Assembly (NCBI GenBank): GCA_023375675.1
Contig: JALQBC010000013.1
Location: 434,001 to 498,000, forward strand
Length of the DNA stretch: 64,000 nucleotides
Source of the DNA: Cytospora piceicola
Taxonomy: Eukaryota; Ascomycota; Sordariomycetes; Diaporthales; Cytosporaceae
Reading direction: 5' to 3'
Positions 33,301 to 44,863 of this stretch are shown piece after piece (position 1 is the first letter of the stretch; each line of letters starts with the position of its first letter). Both the position numbers and the translations under genes were made by a program. Below the pieces are notes generated by a model. The model worked only from the letters and a program-made list of their open reading frames with translations, ran no database searches and had not been told where the DNA came from.

Positions 33301-34982
33301 TGGTCAATTGGTGGGGCACATTCCCGGAAGGCCGGATATTTTAGCGTCATGGTCACGGCAGATTCCCAAAAAGACCCAAGACTATCGAATCCTGTCGTGA
33401 CTGTGTAAGGAGACTGACTCCCCGAGTAGGCAGCTGAATGGTGACCGTCAACCCGATATCAGTCACTCGTCTTCGTGATGCTCGTAGCTTCGATTGACGG
33501 TGTAGCTCGAAACTTTGACCGCCCCGATTTAACCTTGGGACCACTAGACACATCATGAATGCCCTGTGCAGTAAGAGAGCACAGGCAACGTGACCTCACG
33601 ATGTGTCAGGCCCACCAGCATTGTACGTAAATTCGGGGCACGAGTCTCGAGTGTGAATATCATCATCCCGAGCATGTATTCATGTCTTCTTCCCTTCGAT
33701 ATTGCGGCAGTGGTTGACCCCATCCGTCTTGCTGGCGCTTCCGCCGGCGTGAATCTTCATTTGACGTCCAGATGTCGTGACGTCTCGTGTGGAGTTTTTG
33801 TTACCCCCATTTTACATGATGGCGTACCACCGATTTGGTGAGCGTCCCAGAAACCTGGGGTAGTAGTATACGCCATTCGACCATCCGGAATGGACTAACT
33901 TCCCCGAATTTCTGTCTTGACGTTTTTATGAGTCGTGACAGGTGGCATGAGATCAGATCTCAAGAGCAGGTGACCTGGCAGCCTGGTTGCCACGCAGCAA
34001 CGTCCACATGTACAAGGGGGCAAAGGGGTGAAGAGGTGAAGGGCTGAATGATTCTGGAACGTTTCCAAGGTTGTGTTCGCGTAATAATACCTACTTGACT
34101 AGTGTAGGTACCCAGGTAGGTACTTAGTAGATGCAGGCCGACAAGATGTACATACATGGTACATACCACCAGATCAAGCAGTCATTGAATTGTCCGGTAC
34201 TAAAACCTCGAGAAAGACACGATCAAGTCTTCCAACTCAATTGCACTCGCAACAATCCATCACGAAGGCTCTAGAGTCAGGTCAAGTCAGCTGGTCTTCT
34301 TGTTTCAATGGGACCGGCCCAAACACTGCAGGACCCGACAGCGGCTTACACGGTAACTCCAGTTCTATTTTTGTCGCTCAGATCGATCGCGGCCCCTAAT
34401 AAACTTCGGCAGGCCGCCACTACGCCGCATCTTCCCTCCTTCCCCTGAATATGCAAATGATCACCATCACGAACACGAACTGGCACTGCCACTTTCTTCT
34501 TATCAAGCACGGTTCCGTAAATGGGCCTCCGGATGAATTGAAAGGCTTCGTTGACGAAGCCCCATCCTGTCCTCTCTCCTGCAGGACCATCTATAAGCCG
34601 TGATACCCTGGCCGAGCCCCGGCCGGTTGGGTGGATTCCTTGATGTTCCACTTGGAGCCGCCGCTATCCTTCCTTCAGTGTCTTGCGGATAGTTCACTAG
34701 AGCCATCACCATTGTCAAATTGAAGTGCCCGAATTACCGCAGTAAATAGATAGATCAGTCCTGTCCCAACAGGCCACGATCTTTTCTGGTGTGCGGATCC
34801 TGCCCCTGGCTACAAGCTACATTTGGGGTGTCACTTATCCGGGCAAACAGCAGGCATGCAGCACTTGAGGCAAGAAGAAAACAGTCATGAGAACAGGTGG
34901 CTTCAGATAAAAGCGTACAATGTTACAGAAATCGCTCGCTGGGAAATAACAAGAAAAGTTCCAAAAAAATAAAATGGGAAAG
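30311..34982. other. Long gene-free stretch
   Basis: About 4.7 kb between the GDH start and the 3' end of a zinc-finger gene. It holds many short overlapping frames of low complexity, none with motifs or consistent splice sites. Visible items are a G run near 31388-31399, a TGGTGCCA-type short repeat at about 31765-31803, TACCTAGGTA-type motifs at 31479-31490 and 34088-34130, and a poly-A tract near 33051. It probably includes a long GDH promoter. Confidence 0.45.
31765..31803 (+). repeat. Short CCATGGTG direct repeats
   Basis: Overlapping copies of CAATGGTGCCATGGTGCC-like units. Because CCATGG is self-complementary, the array can also fold. Non-coding. Confidence 0.6.
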
Positions 34983-36105
34983 TCATTGTCGCCCCAACAG
35001 AGTCGCCGTTCCATACCGCCTACGCCTCATGGGATGCTTCTTCCGGATGTGCCTCGTCAGGTTATCACCCCTGCTTATCATCTTTCCGCACCCTTCAATG
35101 GGACAGGAGCGACCCTCATACGGTATATCCTCCGTCATAGCATAGTCCTTGTGTGCTGCCCAAAGGTGGCGGTTTATAGGCCTCCCCTCCCCCGACTTCC
35201 TCACGCTGCAACCTGGCACTGGGCACGGGTAGGGGCGGGTGTGTATCTTCTCATGCCGTCTGCATAGATGTCGCAAGAATTAGTCACGCCTTACGCAAAC
35301 TTGGAGAAAGCACTCTGGTGTCTTACCGCAGTTCACCCATACGGTCAAAAGTCGCATGGCATGGAGAGAAGCTGCAGGGGTACTCCTGCTTCGGCTTCGA
35401 CTTCGGCTTCCGGTGTCGTTTGGGAACAACTTGGCCATTATTCTGGTCAGTTTTGACCTTTTCAGGGCTACTCGACGAAGTAGGAGTTGGTTGCTGATGC
35501 TCCAGGCTTGACCGGCTCCCTGAGGAGCTTGAGGAACTCGATGCTTCGAAAGCCAAGCTAGGAAAAGTGACGGTTTCCTCATCGATCGGGCCACTGAAGC
35601 CCAGATCCTGCTCCATAAAACCTTGAAAGAAAGGGAGAACGCTCTGAGTATACGGAACCGGGGGGGTTGTTGGCATTGATTGCGGATCAATGTCATAGAA
35701 GGGGGAACAAGGAGCATGGGGTGAAGCATCTGGGTAATAACCTATAGGCCAGTCATCCCAAAGATGACGTCCGATAGATTCTAAGTCGATGTTTCCTTCT
35801 GGGAAGCTGCCGTTGTTATGTTGTAGGTATGGGTCTTGGAGCATTGTGGGCCACATGTGCTGAATGTGAGCTTGTTGCCGTGGTCCTGAAGCACCCATAC
35901 CTAGTGTACCCAGGTCTTCCGTAAGCAGTGCTCCAGCATCGCCGCTGCTGAAGAGATCGAAGTTTCCCCGTGTCTCTGTTGTGTATGCATCAAGGATGTC
36001 ATCGAATGAATCCGGCTCGAGTTGTGTGTTGAGAAGTGTAGTCGGGGTCCCCGAATCCAGTAGTTCCCAGTCTTGCTCCTTCCGGGCGCTGGTGGTGTTG
36101 TCCAT
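34983..36105 (-). CDS. C2H2 zinc-finger transcription factor
   Basis: Two exons, 36105-35327 and 35259-34983, giving 351 residues. The first 240 residues are acidic and rich in Ser, Pro and Gln, as in an activation domain. A basic KRHRKPKSKPK stretch is a likely nuclear signal. The first finger starts YPCSFSPCHATFDRMGELR and is completed across the intron (GTAAGA...TGCAG) by RHEKIH. Further Cys/His pairs follow: YPCPVPGCSV with HLWAAH, and CPIEGCGKMISRGDNLTRH. That makes three fingers at the extreme C-terminus. It should be a nuclear DNA-binding regulator; its targets cannot be inferred. The intron lies inside finger 1, so either exon alone gives a broken finger. Confidence 0.88.
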
Positions 36106-37848
36106 TGTTGTGGTTGATTGTGCTGGCTAGTCGACTTCAGATATGTATGGTTGTTTATTGGATAAATGTTGGATTGTATCGCAGTATGCTTTATGGTTTG
36201 TACTGGCGTTCGAGTTCGCGCACGACAGTTGATCATGCAGTTTTGTGACTTACTGGTCACTTGCCGCATACGTGCAATCCTATATCCAACATTGAACCAG
36301 TTCCCAAGCTTCGGCGCCAGGGAGGCTCCCATTGGAGGATGTTTGTCCCTGCAATTAAAAGTATCTTCCAACAGCACATTGGATATTCCACTCGCATTTG
36401 CAAGTGGTTGAAGATATTTTTGATTTGCACGGACAAATCCAGCACTTGAGGTGTCGATCGCTTCAACGGAAGACCCCCAAACTCCAATGGGGCAGTTGGG
36501 ATACCTGTCAACGGCTTGAGGCCATCTTTTCAGGAAGATACAGCAAAAGAGAGAGAGAAAATATAGGATAAGAAAATCAGAATGGGTTAATGAGAAAAGA
36601 CGACATCAAGGAAAAGGCAGCTGAGGAGCCAAGTGCTAGAACGCATGCAGCGTCTAGATGTGGCCTGTTAAGCAGTCGTCAGCATTACAGGACTGATATG
36701 TATATCTAGAACTTCTTACTCATGTAGTTTTGGAGCCCTTGTTCGTCACATTCTCGCACCCAAGTTTCCATAGCATTGTCGGCAAGATTGCTGGCGATGC
36801 ATGGTCTGGATATCGTTGGCTATGCGTGTCGGCATAGAGAACGCCGCCAGGGAAAACAACTCCTCCTCCATCCATGTCCGTGGACCCATGTCCATAGACA
36901 TAGATGGAGGAGTGGATGTTCTGAATTGGGTATAGAACCAAGAGTTCAAATTGGGTGCAGGACTGATATTTCGAATTGAATATAGGATTGATATGTTGTG
37001 TGAGTGTAGGACTTGTTGGCAACTGGAAAGTAGTATGGAGTAAGAGGGAATTGAGAATGAAGGGTTGAAGGAAGTGAAGGGGTTCGAGAGTGGCTTATAT
37101 AACACCACTTACCCCCACTTCAAATGAGGACGACAGTTTTTGTAAAGATAATCCTCGTTGCAAGCAGGGTGCTGAGTGGTCAGAACGCCTGCAGGTGTCC
37201 TCACAAACCGTCAAAGGTCGTATCACATTTCGCGGCTAGAAAATCTACACGTAAAGGGCTGATGTTACACACTAGCAGGTGTATAGCGCTGCGATAGGTC
37301 ACACTCATAGGTCCTGGGATGATATTTGCGATGGGTGTCCTCATTTCTGTATATGACGCTATTTTCGATGTTGGTGCTGGCATGGTGGAAACCAGCGCCC
37401 TCGCATCTGAGGATGTCAATGTACTTGTCTTCTTCTTCTCCTCCACCCTATCAAAGTCGACGCCTACCACTTCAGGTAACCCAGGTTTAGCTTATCACCC
37501 AAGAGAGAATTTCACCTTCGAATCAGGAACTGTGGAATATATATACCGGTACTCGGATCTTTATAGACTCGTGCCACAGCGGTTGATATCTCCCCAGGAT
37601 ACTTACAGACATCTGGACCCACGCCCCACGTGTCTCAGCCGCCTGGTTAGCCGGCGCTTCTACTTTCACATGCAAGCCAGAGCATGCTAGCTGGCCTGAA
37701 CCAGAAAACTATTCTGTAAACTAGATCTTTGTAGCTTGTGCACCAATTACATGTAGGCGTTAGAGATCGTCAGTGCCAACCCACTTCGTTCGAACAATGA
37801 CTCGGCTACTCTATATAGTTTGCTTTCACCTAAAAAGTTTCAACAATC
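36106..37848. other. Intergenic with an imperfect hairpin
   Basis: About 1.7 kb between the zinc-finger start and a tRNA gene. The left part is the regulator's promoter. It contains the inverted repeat at 36863-36912. Short frames near 37201-37690 on both strands have no motif and are not called. Confidence 0.45.
36863..36912. repeat. 16-bp inverted repeat
   Basis: The left arm (36863-36878) and right arm (36897-36912) pair at 15 of 16 positions around an 18-base loop. The left arm reads CTCCTCCATCCATGTC. The position gives no clear function: it lies about 760 bases upstream of the zinc-finger start. Confidence 0.75.
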
Positions 37849-37948
37849 GGTGAGATGGCCGAGTTGGTTATGGCGCCAGGTTAAGGTTAACCTTAACATT
37901 AATTTCCTGGTGGAGCAATCCTCCTGGGTTCAAGTCCCAGTCTCATCA
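37849..37948 (+). tRNA. tRNA-Leu (anticodon AAG) with 18-base intron
   Basis: A full cloverleaf can be drawn. The acceptor stem is GGTGAGA with TCTCATC and discriminator A. The D arm is GCC...GGC, the anticodon stem CCAGG/CCTGG, and the anticodon loop TTAAGGT with anticodon AAG at positions 34-36. A long variable arm (GGAG...CTCC) is typical of leucine tRNA, and the T arm is CTGGG TTCAAGT CCCAG. An 18-base intron sits after position 37 (37887-37904), the canonical place. It reads CUU codons. Internal A box (TGGCCGAGTTGG) and B box (GGTTCAAGTCC) are present. The mature length is 82 nt before CCA addition. Confidence 0.95.
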
Positions 37949-37953
37949 ATTAC

Positions 37954-37968
37954 TTTTTTGTCTTTTTT
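37954..37968 (+). terminator. RNA polymerase III terminator
   Basis: Six T's at 37954-37959, five bases after the tRNA, and a second run of six at 37963-37968. Confidence 0.85.
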
Positions 37969-38297
37969 GCCTTCTGGCCTCCTGCCTTCAGCCCCTCTGA
38001 CTCCTTCTAGTAGCAATGCATGTGTCAACTGGTGGACACTCTCATATGCCAACGAAGGCAGAGAAGAGAGGCTGAGAGGTTTTGTTGGTGGCAATATGTC
38101 TAGGCAGACCACGAACTTGCGCTCGACACTGCGGCGAACACAAGAAGCCGAGCGTCTCTAAACGCAATTTGTTTTGTTTCTTCCGACTTCAGCCTCCATC
38201 TCCGCCTATATCGATAGGTAGCTGCTTCATTATCTCCCATACTTGGTTTCTGATCCCTCAACACTGTATTAGCATATTTATTATTTTCAGCTGCATC

Positions 38298-39256
38298 ATG
38301 CCTAGTATCCTAGCCTACTTCGCATTTGCCCTGAGCATTATTTTCTGCCTCAACATCGAAAAGACTATTGCCTCTGAAGACTTTGGAAGAACCGAAGTCA
38401 CTCGATACAATGTGGTTTTTACAATTTGGCATGCCCGCTTTATCGTTGCAGAGTACGTTCAAAGACGCCGCAAGACGATACGAGATTCAAGCAGAGAAAA
38501 CCATCGATTTGTAAAGGACTTGGGGACGGCCGACGAGCAAGAACATTCTGATATGATGGAGATCGACGACCACAGTGACATAGACGAACAAGATGAGTCA
38601 CAAGACTACAGGGCCAGCAACCAAGCCGAACCCGTTATACCCCACGGGAACCCGCAGCCAGAACCCGAGCCTTGCCCCTGACTGAACCAGGAGCCCCATC
38701 AAGTTGGCCGGTACGTGCAAAAAGAGTGCCTTCGGCCAATTCAACGGCAATGACAACCCCCCGGCCGTCTATGAGTCGAAAGGGTCCCGGTGGCACCATG
38801 AGGCCTTTGAGTGCAGTCGCGCAAAGCTCCTCCACGCACGCTCTCCCGCCAGGATACCAACCCACAGGACCTACCGGTGTGAAAGCCATGCCTCCCTTCG
38901 ATGATGATGACGCAGGCTATGCACCGCTCCAGTCCCGGGACTCGGCGCCCGAGATGGACACTGCGCCTGCGAGCGTGTCCAACTCAACCCCATCGGCACC
39001 AGCAAGCAAGGTACCGGCGCTTGTCCTACGCCCCGAAGAGGCCGAGGCTAGTAAGACTACGCCCGGCGCTGTAGACCGGTACGGTGTGACGGCCCGGACC
39101 TTGAAGGATATGCTAAGAGCGAGAGGGGAGAACCGCCCAGTGGCTGGCAGCCTTACGGGCTTGTCCCCGAGCCTGCAGGATGTGGAGGCGGCAAGGCATA
39201 AGTTCGAGGAGGCAGCGCAGCTATGGCCTTGGCCCTTTGGTTGGTGGCCGGGATGA
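38298..39256 (+). CDS. Unknown protein with N-terminal hydrophobic segment
   Basis: Two overlapping open frames can be merged by one intron (38511-38611, GTAAAG donor, CTACAG acceptor). Exons 38298-38510 and 38612-39256 then encode 285 residues. The N-terminus (SILAYFAFALSIIFCLNI) is a signal anchor or signal peptide. A basic stretch follows (QRRRKT), and the rest is Pro/Ser/Ala-rich with an acidic FDDDDAG and a short C-terminal helix. Exon 2 stays open without a stop over its full length. Alternatively the intron is retained and a 127-residue protein ends at 38681. I do not recognise the family. Confidence 0.45.
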
Positions 39257-39861
39257 AGCCATGGGGCTTTCAAGCGCTGATATCTTGTTAGGACCGGGGG
39301 TGAGATGTCTACCGTTGATACTAGCGAGCACGAGTTTATGGTAATGCTTGGCTGGTCAGATATTTGCCCAGGTCAACTTTGATATCAGTAAGTTCACGTT
39401 CCGGTGAAGCCTTGTTTGCAAGAGTCCCATCGGCGGTCGGGATAGGGAAGAGTCTGGAATAGCACCGAACACAGCTCTGCTGCAGCATTCGTGATTGCAG
39501 GGCTGCGAGGGTCTTGCTATTGGGTGGTTGCTCACGTGTATGGTATATTGTCAGGTACAAGACTCTATGCTTCTGTCCACCAGATCTCCATGCATGAGAT
39601 AGCTCTGATACCATAGCTCTGGACCGAGGAGCACCAAGAGCTTCGTGGTAGCGCTGGAGATACCACGAATATGGTAGCAAGTTCGGTGAGATACATGTTG
39701 GCCCTATTGCCAGCGTCTCCGAAGTCGTAGCCGAAGTATAACGACGTTGCACTGGCTGCACCGTGCAGCCCTTGGCATTTCGTGTATTTTCAGGACCATA
39801 TACTCTGAGCCTGGAAATCACCATTATCGAGGTATCTTCACGCCCAGATGCAAAAAGACCC
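39257..39861. other. Convergent 3' flanks
   Basis: A 605-base gap between the unknown gene (+) and the N-terminal methyltransferase (-). Frames here show no motif. Confidence 0.4.
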
Positions 39862-40930
39862 TTACTCCTGCGGCTTTAAAGCGTAGATCCTCACTGGGAA
39901 TAGCTCCTTGGGGAACCCCCGCTGTGTCTCTACCTTGACGAGTTTGAGACCAGCCGTCTTGAAGATGTCTTGGAACTTCTGGTCGGTCCTGTTCGTTTGC
40001 ATGTCAGAAGAGGTGGCACATAATCTCGCTGCAATGCAGAGATCATCGCATTGGGGGGTTTTTGTGCTCACCTTGTGACACTGCTATCCTCTTCGTCGAA
40101 TAGGTCCAGACCACTAGTCGAGGTGTTTTCCTTGACCACGATGAGCCCATCGCCAGGGGTCAGGACAGTCTTGCAAGTCTGAAGATACTTGACCAACTGC
40201 TCATCTGTGAGGTGGCCTACACACCACTGGTTCCAGATGATGTCGTACTTCGCATCCTCTCTGGGTTGCCACTCTTCCAGTCCGATGTTGAATACCTCTC
40301 GCACGCCAGACTTCTTGGACAATCCCTCGGTGAACTTGGCTATTGGCTCGACAATATCGACCTCCTCTGCTAAGCTGAGTAGAAGTCCTTCTGTGATCCT
40401 GCCTATTCTGAAAATCAGGAAGGGATCAAAAGTGTCAGCCTATGCTCCAACGAAAAAACGACTGGGACGTGGGTGACAATAGGTCATCCGCAGAGCTCGA
40501 GAGCGACGGCTCCAGCCATGACTTTGATAGAGGCGGGGCAAAGGTGCCCCTGTCGAATAGGGAAGTGAACTTACCCTGCGCCCCCTTCCATAGCCGCAGC
40601 CACAGTGTGCTGGCCCTCCTTTGTCCCTATGCCAAACTTGGCGAGGAAGTTTCTCGACCCCTGGAGGTCTACCTTGGAGACATATGGGAATCCACCCAGC
40701 ATGCCGTTTACGTCGGCATCAATATCTATACGGCCGAGTTAGCGATGTTTGTATCTATATACATGTGTACGTAACTGTGAATTTGCCTCATGGAGCAGGG
40801 TCCCCCAAAAAAAAACACTCGGTGCATGGTCACTTGGCTGTTACTCACTTTGCCAATATGACCTCCCGTCCTCGCCATTTATCTTGGAGTCCGGTGGAGC
40901 ACCAGCGGCCTGGCTTTCTTGCTCAGACAT
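39862..40930 (-). CDS. TAE1: Protein N-terminal methyltransferase (NTM1/Tae1)
   Basis: Four exons: 40930-40849, 40725-40575, 40407-40072 and 39988-39862, giving 231 residues, the size of yeast Tae1. It includes the family marker YWQNIDADVNGMLGGF, the S-adenosylmethionine loop GGAGIGR, an acidic DIVEP segment and the catalytic-site WNQWCVGHLTDE. The C-terminus ends KELFPVRIYALKPQE. The enzyme trimethylates or dimethylates the alpha-amine of proteins beginning with X-Pro-Lys after Met removal, including ribosomal proteins. The four exons are needed to assemble the fold, and every junction keeps frame. It follows the LMBR1-type gene on the same strand. Confidence 0.92.
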
Positions 40931-41436
40931 TTCGGGGCTGAGCACGAGGTTTTGGGCTGTCGCTACTTTTGACAAAGTGGATGAGTGCTGAAAGAATTGC
41001 TTGTTCACAAAATGAAAGAGAATGTGAGCTGAATGTGTGGTTGGATTTCCTGGGAGAAGAGGTTCTTGTAAGGGATCCTGCTTTCCACAGAGGTTCAAAG
41101 ATGAATTTCTTAGGGTCCAGTTTTAGGGTCCAACCCTGACAGTGCTATACCCCCTTTCTCAAGAGCCCCTCGCCCCTTCAGCATCCTCAACATGGTCACA
41201 AAGTCCTACACAAGCGCCTCGGTGTCAATACTGTCTGATGTACGATCATACCCCGTCAGTATGAGCGAATATTGACTCAGACGTGGTGGCTTTTCTAAAC
41301 AATCTCATTGAAGTGGCCTCGCCGCGGTGACCTCGGCACTGACGACGAAATAAATCTAAACTCCGATCTCAATTTAGGGTATTATCACTACCTAGGTATC
41401 CAAGAAACGCTATACTATGCAATCCCATAGGGCAAA
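40931..41436. other. Intergenic between co-directional genes
   Basis: About 500 bases with the promoter of the N-terminal methyltransferase and the 3' flank of the LMBR1-type gene. It has one CTACCTAGGTAT motif at 41389-41400. Nothing else seen. Confidence 0.45.
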
Positions 41437-43663
41437 TTACAGCCTTATCCGACCATCTCCGGCTCCCACAAACCAGCCCCGTACATCCGGTTCACCAGCG
41501 GTCCCCTCAGATGCGGAACCGGCCTCGACATTAACCTCATCATCCTCATCTCCGCCGAGCCATTTCGGCTTCTTTATGCCCTGGCCAATCTCCTGTAGCC
41601 ACTTGGGCTTATCCATCGTGTCGACTGTGTTCTTGATACGATGTCCGATCTGGGAGAAGAAGTTATCGTCCTCGTCCTCTTCCTCCCCTGTGCTGTTGCG
41701 GTGTCTTTGCCCGATCGTCCTTGAGCTGTTACCAGCTGCGGCGGTCGAAGGCGAGCCTACTCTGCCGAAACTAGGAGATGTCCCCAGCGGCGTTGATGGA
41801 GCTCCCGGTCTTCGTGATGCACCGGGTATCGATCGTACGGGGGCAGCTCTGGTGGCTGCGCCACCGTTGGCAACCCCGCCTGGTCCTGCGGCCTCTCTGG
41901 ATCTGGGGATCGAAGTGCCATTAAGCTCACGATCGATGAGGTCACGTCCTTCCCTCCATGACCCCGACCCATAGCTATTTGCGTTACTGTTATCTTCGCC
42001 GTCGATCAGGTCGGCGAGGCCGACAGTACGCTTGACCTTGCCGTAGAAACCGAAGAGAGTGGCACAGATGGGGACGAGGAGGAAGAGAGGGAAAAGCCTG
42101 TTGAACCAGCTTCCCAGAGGGGTGAGGTCGATGAGTCGGCCGAGGAAGTCGTAGAATCGTGTCTTTTCGTAGATGGTTTTGGATAAGAAGGTGATGAAGT
42201 TGTAGGCTAGTGGAACACTGAGCCTGGCAACGTAAGAGGAATACCAGAAGGCCGACTCGTGAGCGGTATTTCGGTAGACCAGAGCCCGACCGCGCCATAC
42301 TTTGACTTCAGTGATGGAGATCAAAGCAGCAGCGCACATATATGATATCCACATGGCTGCAATGATCTGCCCTGCAAACCCAACCTGACCCGTCTCACCG
42401 GTCCAGTGATGCACCACAGTTAACCGGATAACGGAGAGTTTTGATGGAAGTGTCGCGACTTTGACAATTTCAGACCAAACGATGCATGCTGAGGCAAGAG
42501 CCAAGAGACCTCCAAAGAAGAGCCTCAAGCTCGGCAGAATGTGGAAGTGGAGAACGTGTCTCGTGTAGGGGGTAAGAACGGACAGTCGATCCCACCACGG
42601 AGCATGGGGTGCTGTCTTCCCAAAGTCGAGCTTTTTCGAAGCTCCGGAATCAAGGATGGCCTGAGTCTCGGCAGCATTGCGCAGCAACCGGTTCCACTCG
42701 TTAACATACCGGGAGCGGGTGTGCCTGGCTCGAACCAGCTCTCTCGTGAGTTCCGCCATGTATTTCTCGGTGATAACGTTAGGGACACGCCTGGCAATTC
42801 CGGAGCCCATACCGCTGCTCGACCTCGGTTGCTCCTCCGGGAGTTTGGTGAGATCCATCAGCTCCTCGATCCAGTCCTGGAAGTCGATCGCAGATCCAGT
42901 CTTGCGCCGACTCAACTCGGCCACCTGGATCTCGAGGTCCTCTAGGTCTACCTCCGCTTCTCCCATCTTCTCGTGCAGCTTAGGCGCTGCGGCTTGTAAA
43001 CGGCGCAGTCTACCACTGATACTGGAGTTGCGGATCAGGCTGCGAGGTATGCTGACAAGACCGTGGCCCATGAGGTAGATGGCGAGGATCAACCCCCAAC
43101 AGTATGCGAGAGCCATAACAGGACTTTTCAGAGAATCGAGGTGTAGTCCGTACACAGAGAAGACATATACCAGGGCGAGTAGCCCAAAGCCAAATACCAT
43201 GGCGTAGTATTGGGCGTTTGATCGTAATGAGTACATCAGTTTGCCCTTGGGGTCTCGGTATCCGGCGTCGGAGTATTCGGCAAGGATGGGGAGGATGAAC
43301 CTGCACTATTGTCAGTCTCGACCGATGCGAAACAAAATAAAGACAAGCAGCTACATACCATGTGAGGGTAAACGTGAGCCAGTAGGCGATGCGCCAGCAT
43401 GTTTGTATCACCCTCTGCGGCAGCCAGACACCCCTGGTTGCCTCGTCATCTACCATGGCGCTCGACGCCAGGTCTATGGGAACAAGCAACACGATGGCTG
43501 CTGGTAGCCATAATGCGAAGAATACTGTGACGAGGACGTATGCGGGTGTCGTTCGGAGCGGGAGGAAATATCGGAGGATCAGGAGGACGACCACGGAGAA
43601 GACGAGCAATGCGATCAGTGAGAACACCTCGGACGCCACAGGTGTTGCGTCGCTTGTTATCAT
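41437..43663 (-). CDS. LMBR1/LMBD2-type multispanning membrane protein
   Basis: Two exons, 43663-43359 and 43300-41437, giving 722 residues. The intron (GTATGT...GTGCAG) joins FTLTW to FILPILAEY. Helices at the N-terminus are followed by the signature DAGYRDPKGKLMYSL and a coiled-coil-rich cytoplasmic loop. A second set of helices follows (for example SAFWYSSYVARLSVPLAYNF), then a long polar tail rich in Gly, Ser and acidic residues ending near GWFVG. Domain order and length match fungal LMBR1-domain proteins. These are linked in animals to receptor signalling and endocytosis; the fungal role is not established. It is divergent from the aldehyde dehydrogenase gene. Confidence 0.9.
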
Positions 43664-44863
43664 CTTGATGATGCAGGATCGTAAGGGGCAGGGTTTGCCA
43701 TGAAGCTGGTCCTACTCTTTTGGACGACGGCAGGAGAAAGGAGGTTTGTGTATGTAGTAAGTGGTATGTGTGTATGAGGTTGGAAAGGCGCGAATCCAAT
43801 TATGGGGTTGTTAAATTTAGGATGAAGTTGACACTGCTTCGACCGGTTCCGCGCGAGATTATGTCAAACCAGCGAGCGACCCAACCAGCAGCCAAATTTA
43901 GACATGCCTACCTAGGTAGGTAGTGTACATGGTAGAGTGACGTACCCGTTGCGTGACAGGGGGCAGGCACCTGTGCAGTCAGTCAGTGTACTTAGGTACA
44001 CATGGGGTTATATTATTTACACTCCTTTCTTTCGATGGAAACAACTGGATAACCCATGAACACCCGTTCCTCCGTACCGGACCAAGGGCCCTCAGCAACA
44101 ACCTTGATTCCACTTCTACTGTGTAGTGTGCCAGCCAGTCGTACCTATGTAGGTCAATTCCACTTGATCCTGCATACCTAGCCTAGGTATGTAATTAAGT
44201 ATGTATGTATGTAGATCCTGTTTAAGAGAGAACTGTCCGCCCTGTCCGCATGGCAGTCCGGGCAGCCGGGCCAAGCCTTTCCCCCGCCTCCCCCGCCTAT
44301 CAGCACACTCCGGCTCGTGATCAATGTCTGATAAGTGATAAGGATAAAAGCTGAACCTTGAGCTTGACATTTTCGATTACACAGTGCCATAGCACGCGGC
44401 ATCTTGTGGGGCATGAGGCTGCTCCTGGAGCAATCAGATAGATAGCCTAGCACAGATAGTACTATCATGAACGGTTATAATCGATATTGCTACGCAGATG
44501 CAGCGTACCTGTCAGTTCGCCCAGCCGCCCGTTCAGCCCGTTCAGTTATCATTTCCCCCTCCCCATCCCCAACTAGGAAGGCACAGCCGGGAATGCCGCC
44601 GCCTTTCATATCTTACGGGGACGTGAATGAGGGGTTGTTGAGGGGTTCATAAATTTGAGTGAGGGGCTCATGATTCCAATAAGTACAAGATGTCCATCAG
44701 ATTGCCATTGCCAAGGGCATTGCTATCTCCCCCTTATATAAAGCAAATCAAATATCCTGTCCCGACCCTCAGGCCGTGTTCAGCAAGCCAACTTACTGCT
44801 CATCCTCGTTCCTTTTCCTCCTCACCCAGCACTTCATTCTCTCGTACATTCAAGCTCAGGAAC
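43664..44863. promoter_or_regulatory. Divergent promoter region, LMBR1-type / aldehyde dehydrogenase
   Basis: 1.2 kb between two divergent starts. It contains several palindromic motifs of the TACCTAGGTA family (43904-43922, 44143-44155, 44176-44190). The frame is open upstream of the dehydrogenase ATG from an ATG at 44690 (see findings). Confidence 0.5.

Noticed and set aside
37201..37690. Small genes on both strands left of the tRNA
   Set aside because: Frames overlap antiparallel, show no motif, and lack start context or splice logic.
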